Translations under genes and position numbers: made by a program | The notes under the pieces: generated by a model | Told to the model about the DNA's origin: nothing | What the model saw: the letters and a program-made list of their open reading frames with translations, nothing else | Databases searched by the model: none | From: Glaciecola sp965660815 | GTDB lineage: Bacteria; Pseudomonadota; Gammaproteobacteria; Enterobacterales; Alteromonadaceae | Assembly: GCA_965660815.1 (NCBI GenBank) | Contig: CBFIBG010000052.1 | Coordinates: 196,820 to 260,819, forward strand | Direction: 5' to 3' | Length of the DNA stretch: 64,000 nucleotides | Shown: piece after piece, positions 24,592 to 33,579 of the stretch | How the letters are laid out: each line of letters opens with the position of its first letter | Numbering within the stretch: the stretch's first letter is position 1

Positions 24592-25650
24592 ATGCGCACA
24601 CTTACAATTCAAACCCCTGATGACTGGCATCTTCACTTTAGAGACGGAGATATGCTACTGGAAACTGTTCCCGCGACCGCAAGATGTTTTAGGCGGGCGA
24701 TAGCCATGCCGAATTTGGTACCACCAGTTACCACAACGAAGATGGCACTTGAGTATAAAGACAGAATTTTGAGCGCGGTACCTAAAGGAAATGATAACTT
24801 TGAGCCATTAGTAACGCTGTATTTAACTAATGACACAACGCCAAGTGAAATCGAAACCGCCAGTAAAGCAGGAATTGTTGCCTCTAAATTATATCCAGCC
24901 GGAGCTACTACGAATTCTGATGCGGCGGTAAAGGGCATTAAATCCCTTTATCCAGTGTTTGATGCTATGCAAAAGCACGGTATGTTATTGCTGATACACG
25001 GAGAGGTGACAGAAAATCATATTGACATTTTTGACCGCGAGAAGGCTTTTATTGATGCTTACTTACAAGACATTGTTATCAATTTTCCTCAGCTGAAAGT
25101 TGTATTCGAACATATAACCACCAAAGATGCGGTGGATTTTGTGAAGGCACAATCTGAAAAAGTAGCGGCGACCATCACACCTCAACATTTATTATTAAAT
25201 CGAAATGACCTGTTAGTAGGTGGGATTAAACCCCATAACTATTGCTTACCTGTTCTAAAACGGAACATTCATCAAAAAGCTTTGCAGGAAATGGTTGCAT
25301 CTGGTTCTTCAAAGTTTTTCCTTGGAACTGACTCAGCCCCTCACGAAAAACATAAAAAGGAATCGGCTTGTGGTTGTGCCGGTTGTTACAGCGCATGGAG
25401 CGCCATTGAGTTATATGCGCAAATTTTTGATGACTTGAATGCACTTGACAAGTTAGAAGGTTTCGCCAGTCATCATGGTCCAGACTTTTATGGCCTGCCC
25501 AGAAATGAGGGGACTATAACTCTGGTTGAAAAAGAATGGACTGTTCCTGAACTAATCGAGCTGCCGCAAAGCGATGCCCGACAATCAGGGGATAAAATCG
25601 TCCCGTTTTACGCAGGTCAATCCTTAAGTTGGAAGCTAGAAAGTCATTAG
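24592..25650 (+). CDS. pyrC: dihydroorotase (class II)
   Basis: Cyclises N-carbamoyl-aspartate to dihydroorotate in pyrimidine synthesis. The 352-residue protein aligns throughout with E. coli PyrC. Zinc ligands and catalytic residues are present: His13 and His15 in DDWHLHFRDGDML, carboxylated Lys99 in SKLYPAGATTNS, His136 in LIHGEVTENHIDIFDRE, His174 in VFEHITTKDA, and catalytic Asp247 in FLGTDSAPHEKHKKES. The GCAGCYSA stretch is typical of the gammaproteobacterial enzyme. It is closely followed by dbpA (start 26 bases after its stop), so the two may share a transcript. I see no C-rich initiation region like that controlling enterobacterial pyrC. Confidence 0.97.
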   Translation: MRTLTIQTPDDWHLHFRDGDMLLETVPATARCFRRAIAMPNLVPPVTTTKMALEYKDRILSAVPKGNDNFEPLVTLYLTNDTTPSEIETASKAGIVASKLYPAGATTNSDAAVKGIKSLYPVFDAMQKHGMLLLIHGEVTENHIDIFDREKAFIDAYLQDIVINFPQLKVVFEHITTKDAVDFVKAQSEKVAATITPQHLLLNRNDLLVGGIKPHNYCLPVLKRNIHQKALQEMVASGSSKFFLGTDSAPHEKHKKESACGCAGCYSAWSAIELYAQIFDDLNALDKLEGFASHHGPDFYGLPRNEGTITLVEKEWTVPELIELPQSDARQSGDKIVPFYAGQSLSWKLESH

Positions 25651-25676
25651 ACAAATTAACTGCGAGAACATTTGAA

Positions 25677-27074
25677 GTGAGTGAACCTGTGAGTTTTAAA
25701 GACTATGAGTTACCCAAAGAGGTGCATAAAGCGTTGGAAGACATGGGCTTTAATGAACCCACTTCAACTCAAAAAGCCTGTTTGCCAGCACTATTAAAAC
25801 ATAATGATATAGCCATAAAAGCAAAAACCGGGTCAGGTAAAACGGTGGCTTTTGGAATCAGTCTGTTTAATCGTATGATCCCTGCTCAGAAAGAGGGACA
25901 TAGTGGTGTATTTGCTATGATACTTTGCCCAAGTAGAGAATTGGTCATGCAAGTAGCAGAGCAAATTAGGCTATTAGCAAAACATCATGCAAACACAAAA
26001 GTACTAACCTTATTTGGGGGAGTCCCTATCCATAAGCAAATTGCTTCCTTGGTTCACACGCCTTCCATCGTCGTAGGCACGCCAGGGCGCGTAATGGATT
26101 TATTAGATAGACACAAACTAGATGTAAGTACTCTTGAGATGTTGGTACTAGATGAAGCCGATAGAATGCTGGATATGGGGTTCAGCGACCAAATGACGTC
26201 AATATTAAAAGTACTTCCAAGCGCACGTCAAACCCTACTGTTTTCTGCTACTTACTCACAAGGCATCGAAAAAATTACCAATAAATACTTAACTTCGCCC
26301 ATTATTATTGAAGTTGAAGACCCACAACACACAGCTAATATTAGCCAACTCGCGTATGTTATTCAGGACAACCGGGTGGAGTATGCAATCTCAGCCATAC
26401 TTAGTCACTATCAGCCAACTTCTACTATAGTGTTTTGTCAAACCAAGCAAGAAACATTAGAGTTAGCGGAAGAACTTGCTGCTAAAGGGTTTGTTGCCCA
26501 TGCATTAAATGGTGACCTAACGCAAGGCGAACGCCAACAGGTCATTACGCAGTTTTCCATTCAAACGACCAATGTGCTTGTTGCCACTGATGTTGCAGCA
26601 AGAGGGCTTGACCTTGAACAAGTTGACTTAGTTATTAATGCCAGTTTGTCGGACTCGTCTGCGACTCATACCCACAGAATCGGTCGCACAGGTCGAGCCG
26701 ACAAAAAAGGCACCGCTATTACTCTGATCTTTGACCACCAAGAAAATGTAATTAAAAAAATCAGTGATGAAACACAACGCGATATTCCCATAAAACATAT
26801 TCAAGCACTTCGTTTTCACGCCAACCGAATTGTCCTGCCAGCTCATGAGTGCATTTTAATTACTAGTGGAAAAAAGCAAAAAATCAGTAAAGGCGATATA
26901 TTAGGCGCGTTGACAAAAAAGGCTGAAATAGTCGCTCAAGACATTGGCAAAATGGTAGTTTTGCGGGATCAATCATTTATCGCGATAAAACAACGAAGTG
27001 TCAAACGCGCATTGAGCTACTTTAGAGAGAATAAAGTAAAAGGAAAAAGCCTTCGCGCAAGGCGTTTAAGATAA
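25677..27074 (+). CDS. dbpA: ATP-dependent RNA helicase DbpA
   Basis: DEAD-box helicase that in E. coli is targeted to hairpin 92 of 23S rRNA and acts in 50S subunit assembly. Counting from the chosen GTG start (465 aa), the Q motif is ...PTSTQ near 31, motif I AKTGSGKT (49-56), motif II DEAD (159-162), motif III SAT, and motif VI HRIGRTGR. The C-terminal 75 residues match the DbpA RNA-binding domain: LITSGKKQKISKGDILGALT, AQDIGKMVVLRDQSFIAIKQ and KGKSLRARRL. The frame is open up to a TTG at 25629 inside pyrC. GTG at 25677 is preferred because it begins just before the Q-motif region, as in homologues, and has GAGAA upstream. Confidence 0.93.
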   Translation: MSEPVSFKDYELPKEVHKALEDMGFNEPTSTQKACLPALLKHNDIAIKAKTGSGKTVAFGISLFNRMIPAQKEGHSGVFAMILCPSRELVMQVAEQIRLLAKHHANTKVLTLFGGVPIHKQIASLVHTPSIVVGTPGRVMDLLDRHKLDVSTLEMLVLDEADRMLDMGFSDQMTSILKVLPSARQTLLFSATYSQGIEKITNKYLTSPIIIEVEDPQHTANISQLAYVIQDNRVEYAISAILSHYQPTSTIVFCQTKQETLELAEELAAKGFVAHALNGDLTQGERQQVITQFSIQTTNVLVATDVAARGLDLEQVDLVINASLSDSSATHTHRIGRTGRADKKGTAITLIFDHQENVIKKISDETQRDIPIKHIQALRFHANRIVLPAHECILITSGKKQKISKGDILGALTKKAEIVAQDIGKMVVLRDQSFIAIKQRSVKRALSYFRENKVKGKSLRARRLR

Positions 27075-27110
27075 TATTTGCCCACGCTAAAATAACAATA
27101 AAGGCATTTT

Positions 27111-28550
27111 ATGAAACAATCATTTAAAGTACCTCATACCCTTATTCTTCTTCTAAGCATGATGCTTGTTGCCTACGTTGCAACTTGGCTCGTGCCTCAG
27201 GGCTTTTTCGAAAGAGTCGTCCTTGATAATGGAAGAGAAGCCGTTATAGCGGGCACGTATACTGTTTCCGAAGCACAGAAAGTGTTGACACCTATGGATT
27301 TCTTGGTGGCCATTCCCAGAGCATTTGCTGCCGCTCAAGACATTATTTTTTTCGTATTTATAGTAGGTGGAGTGCTATCCATTGCCAGAGCAACAGGCAC
27401 AGTTGATGCGTTAATTGGTAGTCTTTTAGAGCGATTTGGACACAAGCCAGAGCTGCTTATTTTTATGGTGATCTTTTGTTTTGCAATGGCTTCTGGAGCC
27501 ATAGGTACGGCTGGCGAGTATATTCCCTTTGTATTGATTCTAGTTGGATTGTGCAAAGCGATGAAACTCGATGCTATGACTGCCGTTGGAATGGTAGTTG
27601 TGGGTTATGGAATTGGCTATGGCGTCTCTGCATTTAGCCCCTTTACCGTAATGGTTGCTCAGAATGTTGCCGGAATTCCACTCTATTCAGGCATTGAAGT
27701 GCGTTTGGCGATTTTCATCCCGTTCGTTTTAATAGGTTTTCATCATGTTTGGCGCTATGCAAAAATAGTGCAGGCCGATCCTAGTCGCTCATTGACGGCT
27801 TCTCTTCCTTGCCCTTTGGCTGATACTGCAACTGGCTCTTATCCTCAGCTTAACAATAGGCATAAACTTATTTTATTGAGCCTAGTAGCGACCATTATCG
27901 CGGCAGTATGGGGGATCTCACAAAAAGGTTGGTATCTATATGAGTTGGGTGCGATTTTCATTTTATGGGGAATAGTGACCGCCATTCTTGGCAAGCTTAG
28001 TGCGGATGAAACCGCCGAACGATTTATAGAAGGCGTTAAAGATTTAGTTACTACAGGCATTTTAATTGGTATCGCTCGTGGTATCGCCCTCATTATGGAA
28101 GACGGCCAAATTCTGGATACTTTAGTGTATGGAATGAGTCAGCCGCTGTCGCATTTGGGAGCTGAACTCGCCGCAGTGGGTATGTTTATTATGCAAAGCT
28201 TACTGAATTTATTTATCCCATCAGGCAGTGGACAAGCTTATGTCACTATGCCACTTATGGCGCCAGTGGGCGATCTTATTGGCGTGAATCGCCAAATCGC
28301 TGTTTTGGCGTATCAGTTCGGTGACGGATTTTCTAATATGATCATTCCTACCAACGCTGTTTTAATGGGCATTATTGGGATGGCAGGCGTGCCATATCAT
28401 CTATGGTTTAAGTTTTGTTTTCCGCTAATAGTAAAACTGTCTTTTGCCGCCGCAATCGTATTAGTACTCGCGGTTGTGTTTGACTATGGCGCAGATGTGC
28501 AGCCAATGACCTCTGTCGTCACTATATTGAATAATAGCGACATTAGTTGA
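27111..28550 (+). CDS. YfcC-family membrane transporter
   Basis: A 479-residue inner-membrane protein with about twelve hydrophobic spans. It follows the YfcC/DcuC-like (C4-dicarboxylate or basic amino acid) carrier family: KVPHTLILLLSMMLVAYVAT with the following WLVPQGFFER, TPMDFLVAIPRAFAAAQDII, FCFAMASGAIGTAGEYIPF, VGYGIGYGVSAFSPFTVMVA, and near the C-terminus FIPSGSGQAYVTMPLMAP. The two polar hairpin segments (GAIGTAGEYIP and IPSGSGQAYV) are the usual substrate-binding re-entrant elements. The substrate is not predictable. It lies 36 bases after dbpA on the same strand; no terminator is visible between them. Confidence 0.87.
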   Translation: MKQSFKVPHTLILLLSMMLVAYVATWLVPQGFFERVVLDNGREAVIAGTYTVSEAQKVLTPMDFLVAIPRAFAAAQDIIFFVFIVGGVLSIARATGTVDALIGSLLERFGHKPELLIFMVIFCFAMASGAIGTAGEYIPFVLILVGLCKAMKLDAMTAVGMVVVGYGIGYGVSAFSPFTVMVAQNVAGIPLYSGIEVRLAIFIPFVLIGFHHVWRYAKIVQADPSRSLTASLPCPLADTATGSYPQLNNRHKLILLSLVATIIAAVWGISQKGWYLYELGAIFILWGIVTAILGKLSADETAERFIEGVKDLVTTGILIGIARGIALIMEDGQILDTLVYGMSQPLSHLGAELAAVGMFIMQSLLNLFIPSGSGQAYVTMPLMAPVGDLIGVNRQIAVLAYQFGDGFSNMIIPTNAVLMGIIGMAGVPYHLWFKFCFPLIVKLSFAAAIVLVLAVVFDYGADVQPMTSVVTILNNSDIS

Positions 28551-28889
28551 TATAAAAAGACGACTGAGTCAGTCGCCGCAGTAGGCTCAGTGAACAACAA
28601 AGGCTGGTCCGCTAATACAAGCAATGTTCGCTGGTCTACAATATGTTCACAATGCGCAGAACTCAGGCAATAAACCATTTTGACTGAATAGAAATGTCCA
28701 TTACTGCATCCTCAATACAAACATTCCAAGTTATTTAAACACTCATTTCGCTGCATAATTTGATATGTACTAACTCAATTACTAGACTAAAGACTAATAG
28801 CTACAAATAAGTGTGCTGAAGCAATTAAGTTGCGGTTTTCATAAGCAGCGGTAATTCAACTCATGCACATAATGGTCAGGGACTAATAT
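28551..28889. other. intergenic region between YfcC and porin genes
   Basis: About 340 bases with no credible gene. A short palindrome, CGACTGA-G-TCAGTCG at 28561-28575, follows the YfcC stop by ten bases; its halves are too close for a normal hairpin loop and no T-run follows. No clear promoter for the porin gene was recognised. Confidence 0.45.
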
Positions 28890-30056
28890 ATGGGTATCAA
28901 ATTTGGGATTATTCCGACTGCCGTATCGTCTGCAATATTGCTTATCAAGACACTTGCAATAGGACTGACAACGAATCTGGCTATAGTTAGTTCGGCTTCA
29001 TACGCGCAGGAATCAAGCTTAGAGTTGGGTGGACATGTGAGGTTAAATTATAGCCACCGAGATTGGCAAGTGCCAGAACTAAGAGACGGGCTAGAATTCG
29101 AGTCACTTAAAGTTACTGTTGACGGGGAGTATGAAAATATCACCTATAAAGCGGATTACCGCTGGTATGAAAATAGTAATTTTAACACTGTGCGCTATGC
29201 CGATCTTACTTATACCTTTGACGAGAACCTCAGTTTAACAGCAGGTATTACTAAAACTCCTTTCGGTTTACAGCCGTTCGCATCAAATAGCTTTTGGTTT
29301 TCAGGTAATTACTATATAGGGTTAGAGGACGATTATGATGCCGGTTTCGTACTTGAATACAAGCGCGCTGGATGGACCGTTGAGGGTGGATATTTTCTAA
29401 ACGATGAGTACAATAATGCGGCTAAGTTTGGTCGTTACTCTTTCGATGTGGCTGATGATGGTACATTTAGAAATAAAGAAGATGGGCAGTATAATTTACG
29501 CGTTAACTATATGGGTAACATTGTCCCACGTGCGCTCACTGAAATTGGAGCATCCTACCAACTAGGCAATATACTGAATCTCGATACCTTAGATGAGGGA
29601 GATATGACCGCTTATGCTATTCATCTTCGACACATTCAAGGGCCTTTTAATATTGATTTGCAGTTTACAGATTATGAATATGACTTAGCAGTACCTGCCG
29701 GCCAAATCGACGATAGAGTGGCTATGGCATCATTTGAAGCACCATTTCTGATGGCTAGCAAAGGTAAGTCTTATATATCAAATTTGGTTTATACCATACC
29801 TTATGAATTCAAATCACTTACGGCCGTAAAATGCTATTCTGAATATAGCCGCATCGAAGCAGACGTTAATGCTGGTAAAGATAGTACTCAGTGGGTCAAT
29901 GGATGCAGTTTTGGCTGGTCAAAACTGTTTGTATATATCGATAGTATTCAAGGTAAAAACATGTGGTTTTCTGGCGGGTCTGGCATTGGCCTAGATTTCG
30001 GAGACTTTCCTGACAACACGCATAGGTTAAATATTAGCCTAGGCGTCTACTTTTAA
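28890..30056 (+). CDS. outer-membrane porin (OprO/P-like or related)
   Basis: A 388-residue barrel with a long signal peptide ending ASSYA-like (IVSSASYAQESS, about 33-44) and strand-rich mature part: LELGGHVRLNYSHRDW, ESLKVTVDGEYENITYKADY, LSLTAGITKTPFGLQPFASN-like central segment, and a C-terminal strand LNISLGVYF. The TKTPFGL...SNSFW motif and the alternate charged/aromatic pattern are typical of Porin_O_P-like diffuse channels. It lies 9 bases before a periplasmic solute-binding protein gene, so the two are very probably co-transcribed and may handle one solute, though no permease gene accompanies them. Confidence 0.78.
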   Translation: MGIKFGIIPTAVSSAILLIKTLAIGLTTNLAIVSSASYAQESSLELGGHVRLNYSHRDWQVPELRDGLEFESLKVTVDGEYENITYKADYRWYENSNFNTVRYADLTYTFDENLSLTAGITKTPFGLQPFASNSFWFSGNYYIGLEDDYDAGFVLEYKRAGWTVEGGYFLNDEYNNAAKFGRYSFDVADDGTFRNKEDGQYNLRVNYMGNIVPRALTEIGASYQLGNILNLDTLDEGDMTAYAIHLRHIQGPFNIDLQFTDYEYDLAVPAGQIDDRVAMASFEAPFLMASKGKSYISNLVYTIPYEFKSLTAVKCYSEYSRIEADVNAGKDSTQWVNGCSFGWSKLFVYIDSIQGKNMWFSGGSGIGLDFGDFPDNTHRLNISLGVYF

Positions 30057-30065
30057 AGGACCATT

Positions 30066-30863
30066 ATGAGAATTTCAATCATATTTTGTTTTTTACTTGC
30101 TGTTATACCGGCTAAATCTTTTGCTCATGCTTGGCTAAAACTTAAAATAGCAACATCAGAGTACGCACCTTATACATCCACCTCGATGGAGCATAACGGC
30201 TATATTAATCATATAATTACTAATGCCTTTCTAGAAACTGGCGTCGTGGTTGAATTTACTTCAATGTCTTGGGAAGAGGCTTTAGAAGCAACTAGACAAG
30301 GCGAATACGATGCAGTGTCATATGGCAACTTTATTCGAAGCCGTGAATCTGAATTTTGGCATAGCGATACAATTTCAGTTGAAAACCTTGTATTTTATGT
30401 AAATAAAAATACAGGGCTAGAAACATGGTCAACATTGAACGATCTGAAAAAATACAATATGGGGATCACTCAAGGCTATTTATACAATGATGAATTGGCC
30501 GCCTACATTAAAGCTCACGGGTCAGTTTCCACAATGCCTAGCGACAATATGAGTTTCGATGCATTAATAGATGGTAAAATAGACATTTTCCCTATCGACC
30601 AATTGACAGGGTGGTATATTCTGCAAAAGGACTTTAACCAAGCCGAAAGAGAGAGTGTTACCGCGATCCCACCCTTTATCTCTACCGTAACGACACACTT
30701 GTTGGTGTCACAGAGAAGCAGTAACGGCAGGCTTGTTCTTGAGTTATTTAACGAAGGACTTAAACGATTGAAATTGCAAGGCGAGATGGAGCGCTTTAGG
30801 CGCTTATTGCAAGAAGGTTATTATCAATATCCTGAAAAGCCCGTTAACTACGATCGCCGCTAG
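30066..30863 (+). CDS. periplasmic solute-binding protein, SBP family 3 type
   Basis: A 265-residue protein with a cleavable signal (ISIIFCFLLAVIPAKSFAHA). The family 3 (amino-acid-binding-like) fold is indicated by KIATSEYAPYTS at the mature N-terminus, the lobe sequence FTSMSWEEALEATRQGEYDA, the hinge-like EFWHSDTISVENLVFYVNKN, and DALIDGKIDIFPIDQLTGWY. Relatives serve ABC uptake or act as stand-alone sensors. There is no ABC permease or ATPase here and no fused kinase or GGDEF domain, so a free ligand-binding or signalling role is possible. It is coupled to the porin gene just upstream. Confidence 0.82.
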   Translation: MRISIIFCFLLAVIPAKSFAHAWLKLKIATSEYAPYTSTSMEHNGYINHIITNAFLETGVVVEFTSMSWEEALEATRQGEYDAVSYGNFIRSRESEFWHSDTISVENLVFYVNKNTGLETWSTLNDLKKYNMGITQGYLYNDELAAYIKAHGSVSTMPSDNMSFDALIDGKIDIFPIDQLTGWYILQKDFNQAERESVTAIPPFISTVTTHLLVSQRSSNGRLVLELFNEGLKRLKLQGEMERFRRLLQEGYYQYPEKPVNYDRR

Positions 30864-30932
30864 CTCGGTAGTTTGTAAACTGAATTACTTATGATCAGAC
30901 AATCAATTCTCGTTGCAGAAGGCAGACCCATC

Positions 30933-31676
30933 CTAACACCATAATTTGCCAACAGGAGTTTGCTCACTGAAGCAATGAGCAATTTGCGCTTGAAACAGTT
31001 CTGCACTGGCGACAGAGTCAGTGACCGCATGGTGTGGCTGATATGCGGGCAAATTGTAACGGCTACGACTAGCGTCCAACCTTACAGATTTGGGGCGTTT
31101 GCGCCGTAATTTATCCCAAAGACTCAGCGGTTTTGCACTTTGAATCCGTGTTTCTAGCTCTAAAGTGTCAATTAGCGGAAATAAAAATTCTTCACCAAGT
31201 CGAGCTTTGATGGCCTCATTTAAAAAAGGTCGCTCTATCTGGCGATAATGAACCACGGCTACCTTACCTTCTAATAACTCGAGCAATTCCGGTAATATAC
31301 TTTTTAAGTCGGGAGCATCGCCAATTTCTGAGTGTGTTATACGATGCACGGTAACAGAGGTTTCGTTTAGCTGAGAGCCAGGATCTACGAGCCACTGACG
31401 AGCACTAGAGGTTTTTATGCGTTTCAGATTAAAAGGCACTAAGCCAACACTAACAATCCCATTTTCAGTCGGACTAAAGCCTGTCGTTTCAAAATCCATG
31501 GCAATAAGGTCAACCTCATTGATAGGGGTGTCATCAGCATAAGTACCACGTGAGTAAAACTGCTGAAGCATCGGATGTTTTGCTTCTCTAGCCTTCTCCT
31601 CGTAGTATGTTTTCCAATCAGTGTCTATCACACTGTCAGCATTTTGCTCTTGTTTTAGTGGGCCTAAATACAGCAT
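30933..31676 (-). CDS. DEDDh-type 3'-5' exonuclease (Pol III epsilon-like)
   Basis: A 247-residue nuclease-like protein. Exo motif I is AMDFETTGFSPT with Asp61 and Glu63, and motif III is QPHHAVTDSVASAELF with His215 and Asp220. At motif II, where most relatives have AHNxxFDxxFL, this protein reads VVHYRQIERPFLNEA with Glu148 in place of the usual Asp; Glu could still bind metal. The N-terminal 50 residues precede the core. Its start is 8 bases after the stop of the DUF294 gene, so the pair is one operon. The pairing recurs in many gammaproteobacteria near an acetate or osmolyte transporter. The biological substrate is unknown. Confidence 0.88.
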   Translation of the reverse strand: MLYLGPLKQEQNADSVIDTDWKTYYEEKAREAKHPMLQQFYSRGTYADDTPINEVDLIAMDFETTGFSPTENGIVSVGLVPFNLKRIKTSSARQWLVDPGSQLNETSVTVHRITHSEIGDAPDLKSILPELLELLEGKVAVVHYRQIERPFLNEAIKARLGEEFLFPLIDTLELETRIQSAKPLSLWDKLRRKRPKSVRLDASRSRYNLPAYQPHHAVTDSVASAELFQAQIAHCFSEQTPVGKLWC

Positions 31677-31684
31677 GCCTAGCC

Positions 31685-33550
31685 TTAAGCTCTAAAATGA
31701 AACTTCAGGAATTTCTGAGCATTCCCTAGTGTTTGAAAAGCTTCTTTTAAATATTTTCGTTCAAATTCGGATAAATTTTCAGGTAAAACGTTATTGTCTG
31801 GTTCAAGACCTTCTTCTATCGCATTGGCTTGATGGCGAATTCTCGTCATCGCAATTATTTCAAATGCATCGCGTAAGTCGGCGGCATGTCCTTTTGGCAA
31901 CACATCAGCTTTTGCAATGTCTTTTAAGCGATCAAAAGAATTGCTAGCCTCTGAACCAATCGCCAGCGCATGAGTGCGAATTAAGTCAGCAAAAGGCGCA
32001 GTTCCCCGTCGTTTAATATTAAGGCTATTATTTTGCTTGCCGTCTTGTTCCATTACAAAATCTTTAAAGAACCCTAGCGGGGGTGTCCTTGTCAGTGCAT
32101 TGCGCGTCATGCTGGCAATAAATATCGGGTTTTTTGGGGCTAATTTACTCACTTGTAATTGTAACTTTTTTGCCCAGTGTCTTTGACCCCAAACACCATT
32201 GATATCAAAAAATATAGAGCTATGCAGTAAGCGCTCAGCAGAAGGTTGCTCAATCCAGTTTTGAAAATATTGTTGCCATACTTTAAATGGCTGACGCCAT
32301 TGGGGGTTGGTTGCCATGATGTTTCCGGTGCAATAACTATAACCGCATGCTGCTAACCCATCGCATACATACTTGGCAAGTTCCTTGAAGTACTCATCAT
32401 GCTGACTTGGATCATAGCTATCGTCCAATATTAGCGCATTGTCTTGATCGGTTTGGATTATTTGTTCATCTCTAGCCATTGAACCGAGCGCTAAAAAACA
32501 ATAGGGCACAGGGGGAGGGCCTAGTTGCTCTTCTGCTAACTCTAGCAACCTTTGTTTAAAACTGCGCCCAATCGCCGCGATGGCACTGCCTATCATGTGT
32601 GAGTTGGCGTCTTCGTTTACCATGCGAACGAAGCACGCTTTTACATCACTGTGGAGCTCTTGTAATTCAGCGACAGACTGCTGACGAAAGATTCGACTTA
32701 CAACAAATAAACTGTGTTGCGACTCATAGCGCACAATGTCAGAAATTGAAATTACACCAATAGGGACACGCTGTCTTAATACCGGCAAGTGTCTTAAATT
32801 ATACCTTAGCATTAGAGTTACGGCTTCAAACACATATTTCTCACCGTCTACTGTCACTGGGTCTTCATGCATAATACTGGTAACGAGCGTTTCAGATTTC
32901 AAACCAGGAGCAACTAATCGAGAACGAATATCTTTGTCTGTTATAATGCCGACCAAAGAATCTGGTTCGTTGCTTTTGGCGCCCTGTTTGAGAATTAATA
33001 GCGACGAAACATCGTGTTCGGTCATGAGCTGAGCCGATTCCCAAACATTAGCATCGCTGCCAATACTTACTAAATCAAGAGTTAGAAGAGAACTTATCTT
33101 GGTGCCCAACAAATTAGATTCAGCTTGTCTATTGGCTTGAGAGGTTGTGAGCCTTTCTTTATCGCTACCCCCCATATAATCATAGAAAAAATCGTTCTCA
33201 TCAAAAATTTGCTGAAAAACTTCGTTTGGAATATAGTAAATTAAGGTGTCTTCTATTGCCCTAGCCGGAAAACGTACTTTTCCTCCTCGCAGTAGCCCTT
33301 GCTCCCCAAAAAAGCCGCCTTCGCTCAGCCGGTTGAATAACTCGCCATTGCGACGATATACCTCTACCGCACCGCTGCGAATTACATGCAACGCATCAAT
33401 GGGTTCGTTTGCGCCTAAAATATCAGTTCCCGCTTTGCAGTAACCTACATCGACAGTTAACGCAATCTGCTCAAGCTGTTCTTCAGGTAACTCTTGGAAA
33501 GGCAAATGTCGCCTGAAAAATTCCAATATTTCAATTTGTTCAATTTCCAC
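31685..33550 (-). CDS. cNMP-binding/CBS/DUF294 nucleotidyltransferase-like signalling protein
   Basis: A 621-residue soluble protein. Domains in order: a cyclic-nucleotide-binding-like domain (about 10-125; GGFFGEQGLLRG), a CBS pair (about 155-275; VSSLLILKQG and NLRHLPVLRQRVPIGVISIS), a DUF294 nucleotidyltransferase-like domain with the G-S motif and acidic pair GSMARDEQIIQTDQD (356-370), and the DUF294 C-terminal helical domain to the end. The architecture resembles GlnD-like nucleotidyltransferases and suggests that bound nucleotides gate a transferase. It is between the BCCT transporter gene (29 bases upstream) and the exonuclease gene on the same strand, which suggests control of the transporter or of a shared response. 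Confidence 0.92.
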   Translation of the reverse strand: MEIEQIEILEFFRRHLPFQELPEEQLEQIALTVDVGYCKAGTDILGANEPIDALHVIRSGAVEVYRRNGELFNRLSEGGFFGEQGLLRGGKVRFPARAIEDTLIYYIPNEVFQQIFDENDFFYDYMGGSDKERLTTSQANRQAESNLLGTKISSLLTLDLVSIGSDANVWESAQLMTEHDVSSLLILKQGAKSNEPDSLVGIITDKDIRSRLVAPGLKSETLVTSIMHEDPVTVDGEKYVFEAVTLMLRYNLRHLPVLRQRVPIGVISISDIVRYESQHSLFVVSRIFRQQSVAELQELHSDVKACFVRMVNEDANSHMIGSAIAAIGRSFKQRLLELAEEQLGPPPVPYCFLALGSMARDEQIIQTDQDNALILDDSYDPSQHDEYFKELAKYVCDGLAACGYSYCTGNIMATNPQWRQPFKVWQQYFQNWIEQPSAERLLHSSIFFDINGVWGQRHWAKKLQLQVSKLAPKNPIFIASMTRNALTRTPPLGFFKDFVMEQDGKQNNSLNIKRRGTAPFADLIRTHALAIGSEASNSFDRLKDIAKADVLPKGHAADLRDAFEIIAMTRIRHQANAIEEGLEPDNNVLPENLSEFERKYLKEAFQTLGNAQKFLKFHFRA

Positions 33551-33579
33551 TTTTATTGCCTTTACATTTGACTACACAG

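Noticed and set aside
28561..28575. Palindrome after the YfcC gene as a terminator
   Set aside because: The halves leave a one-base loop and no T-run follows.
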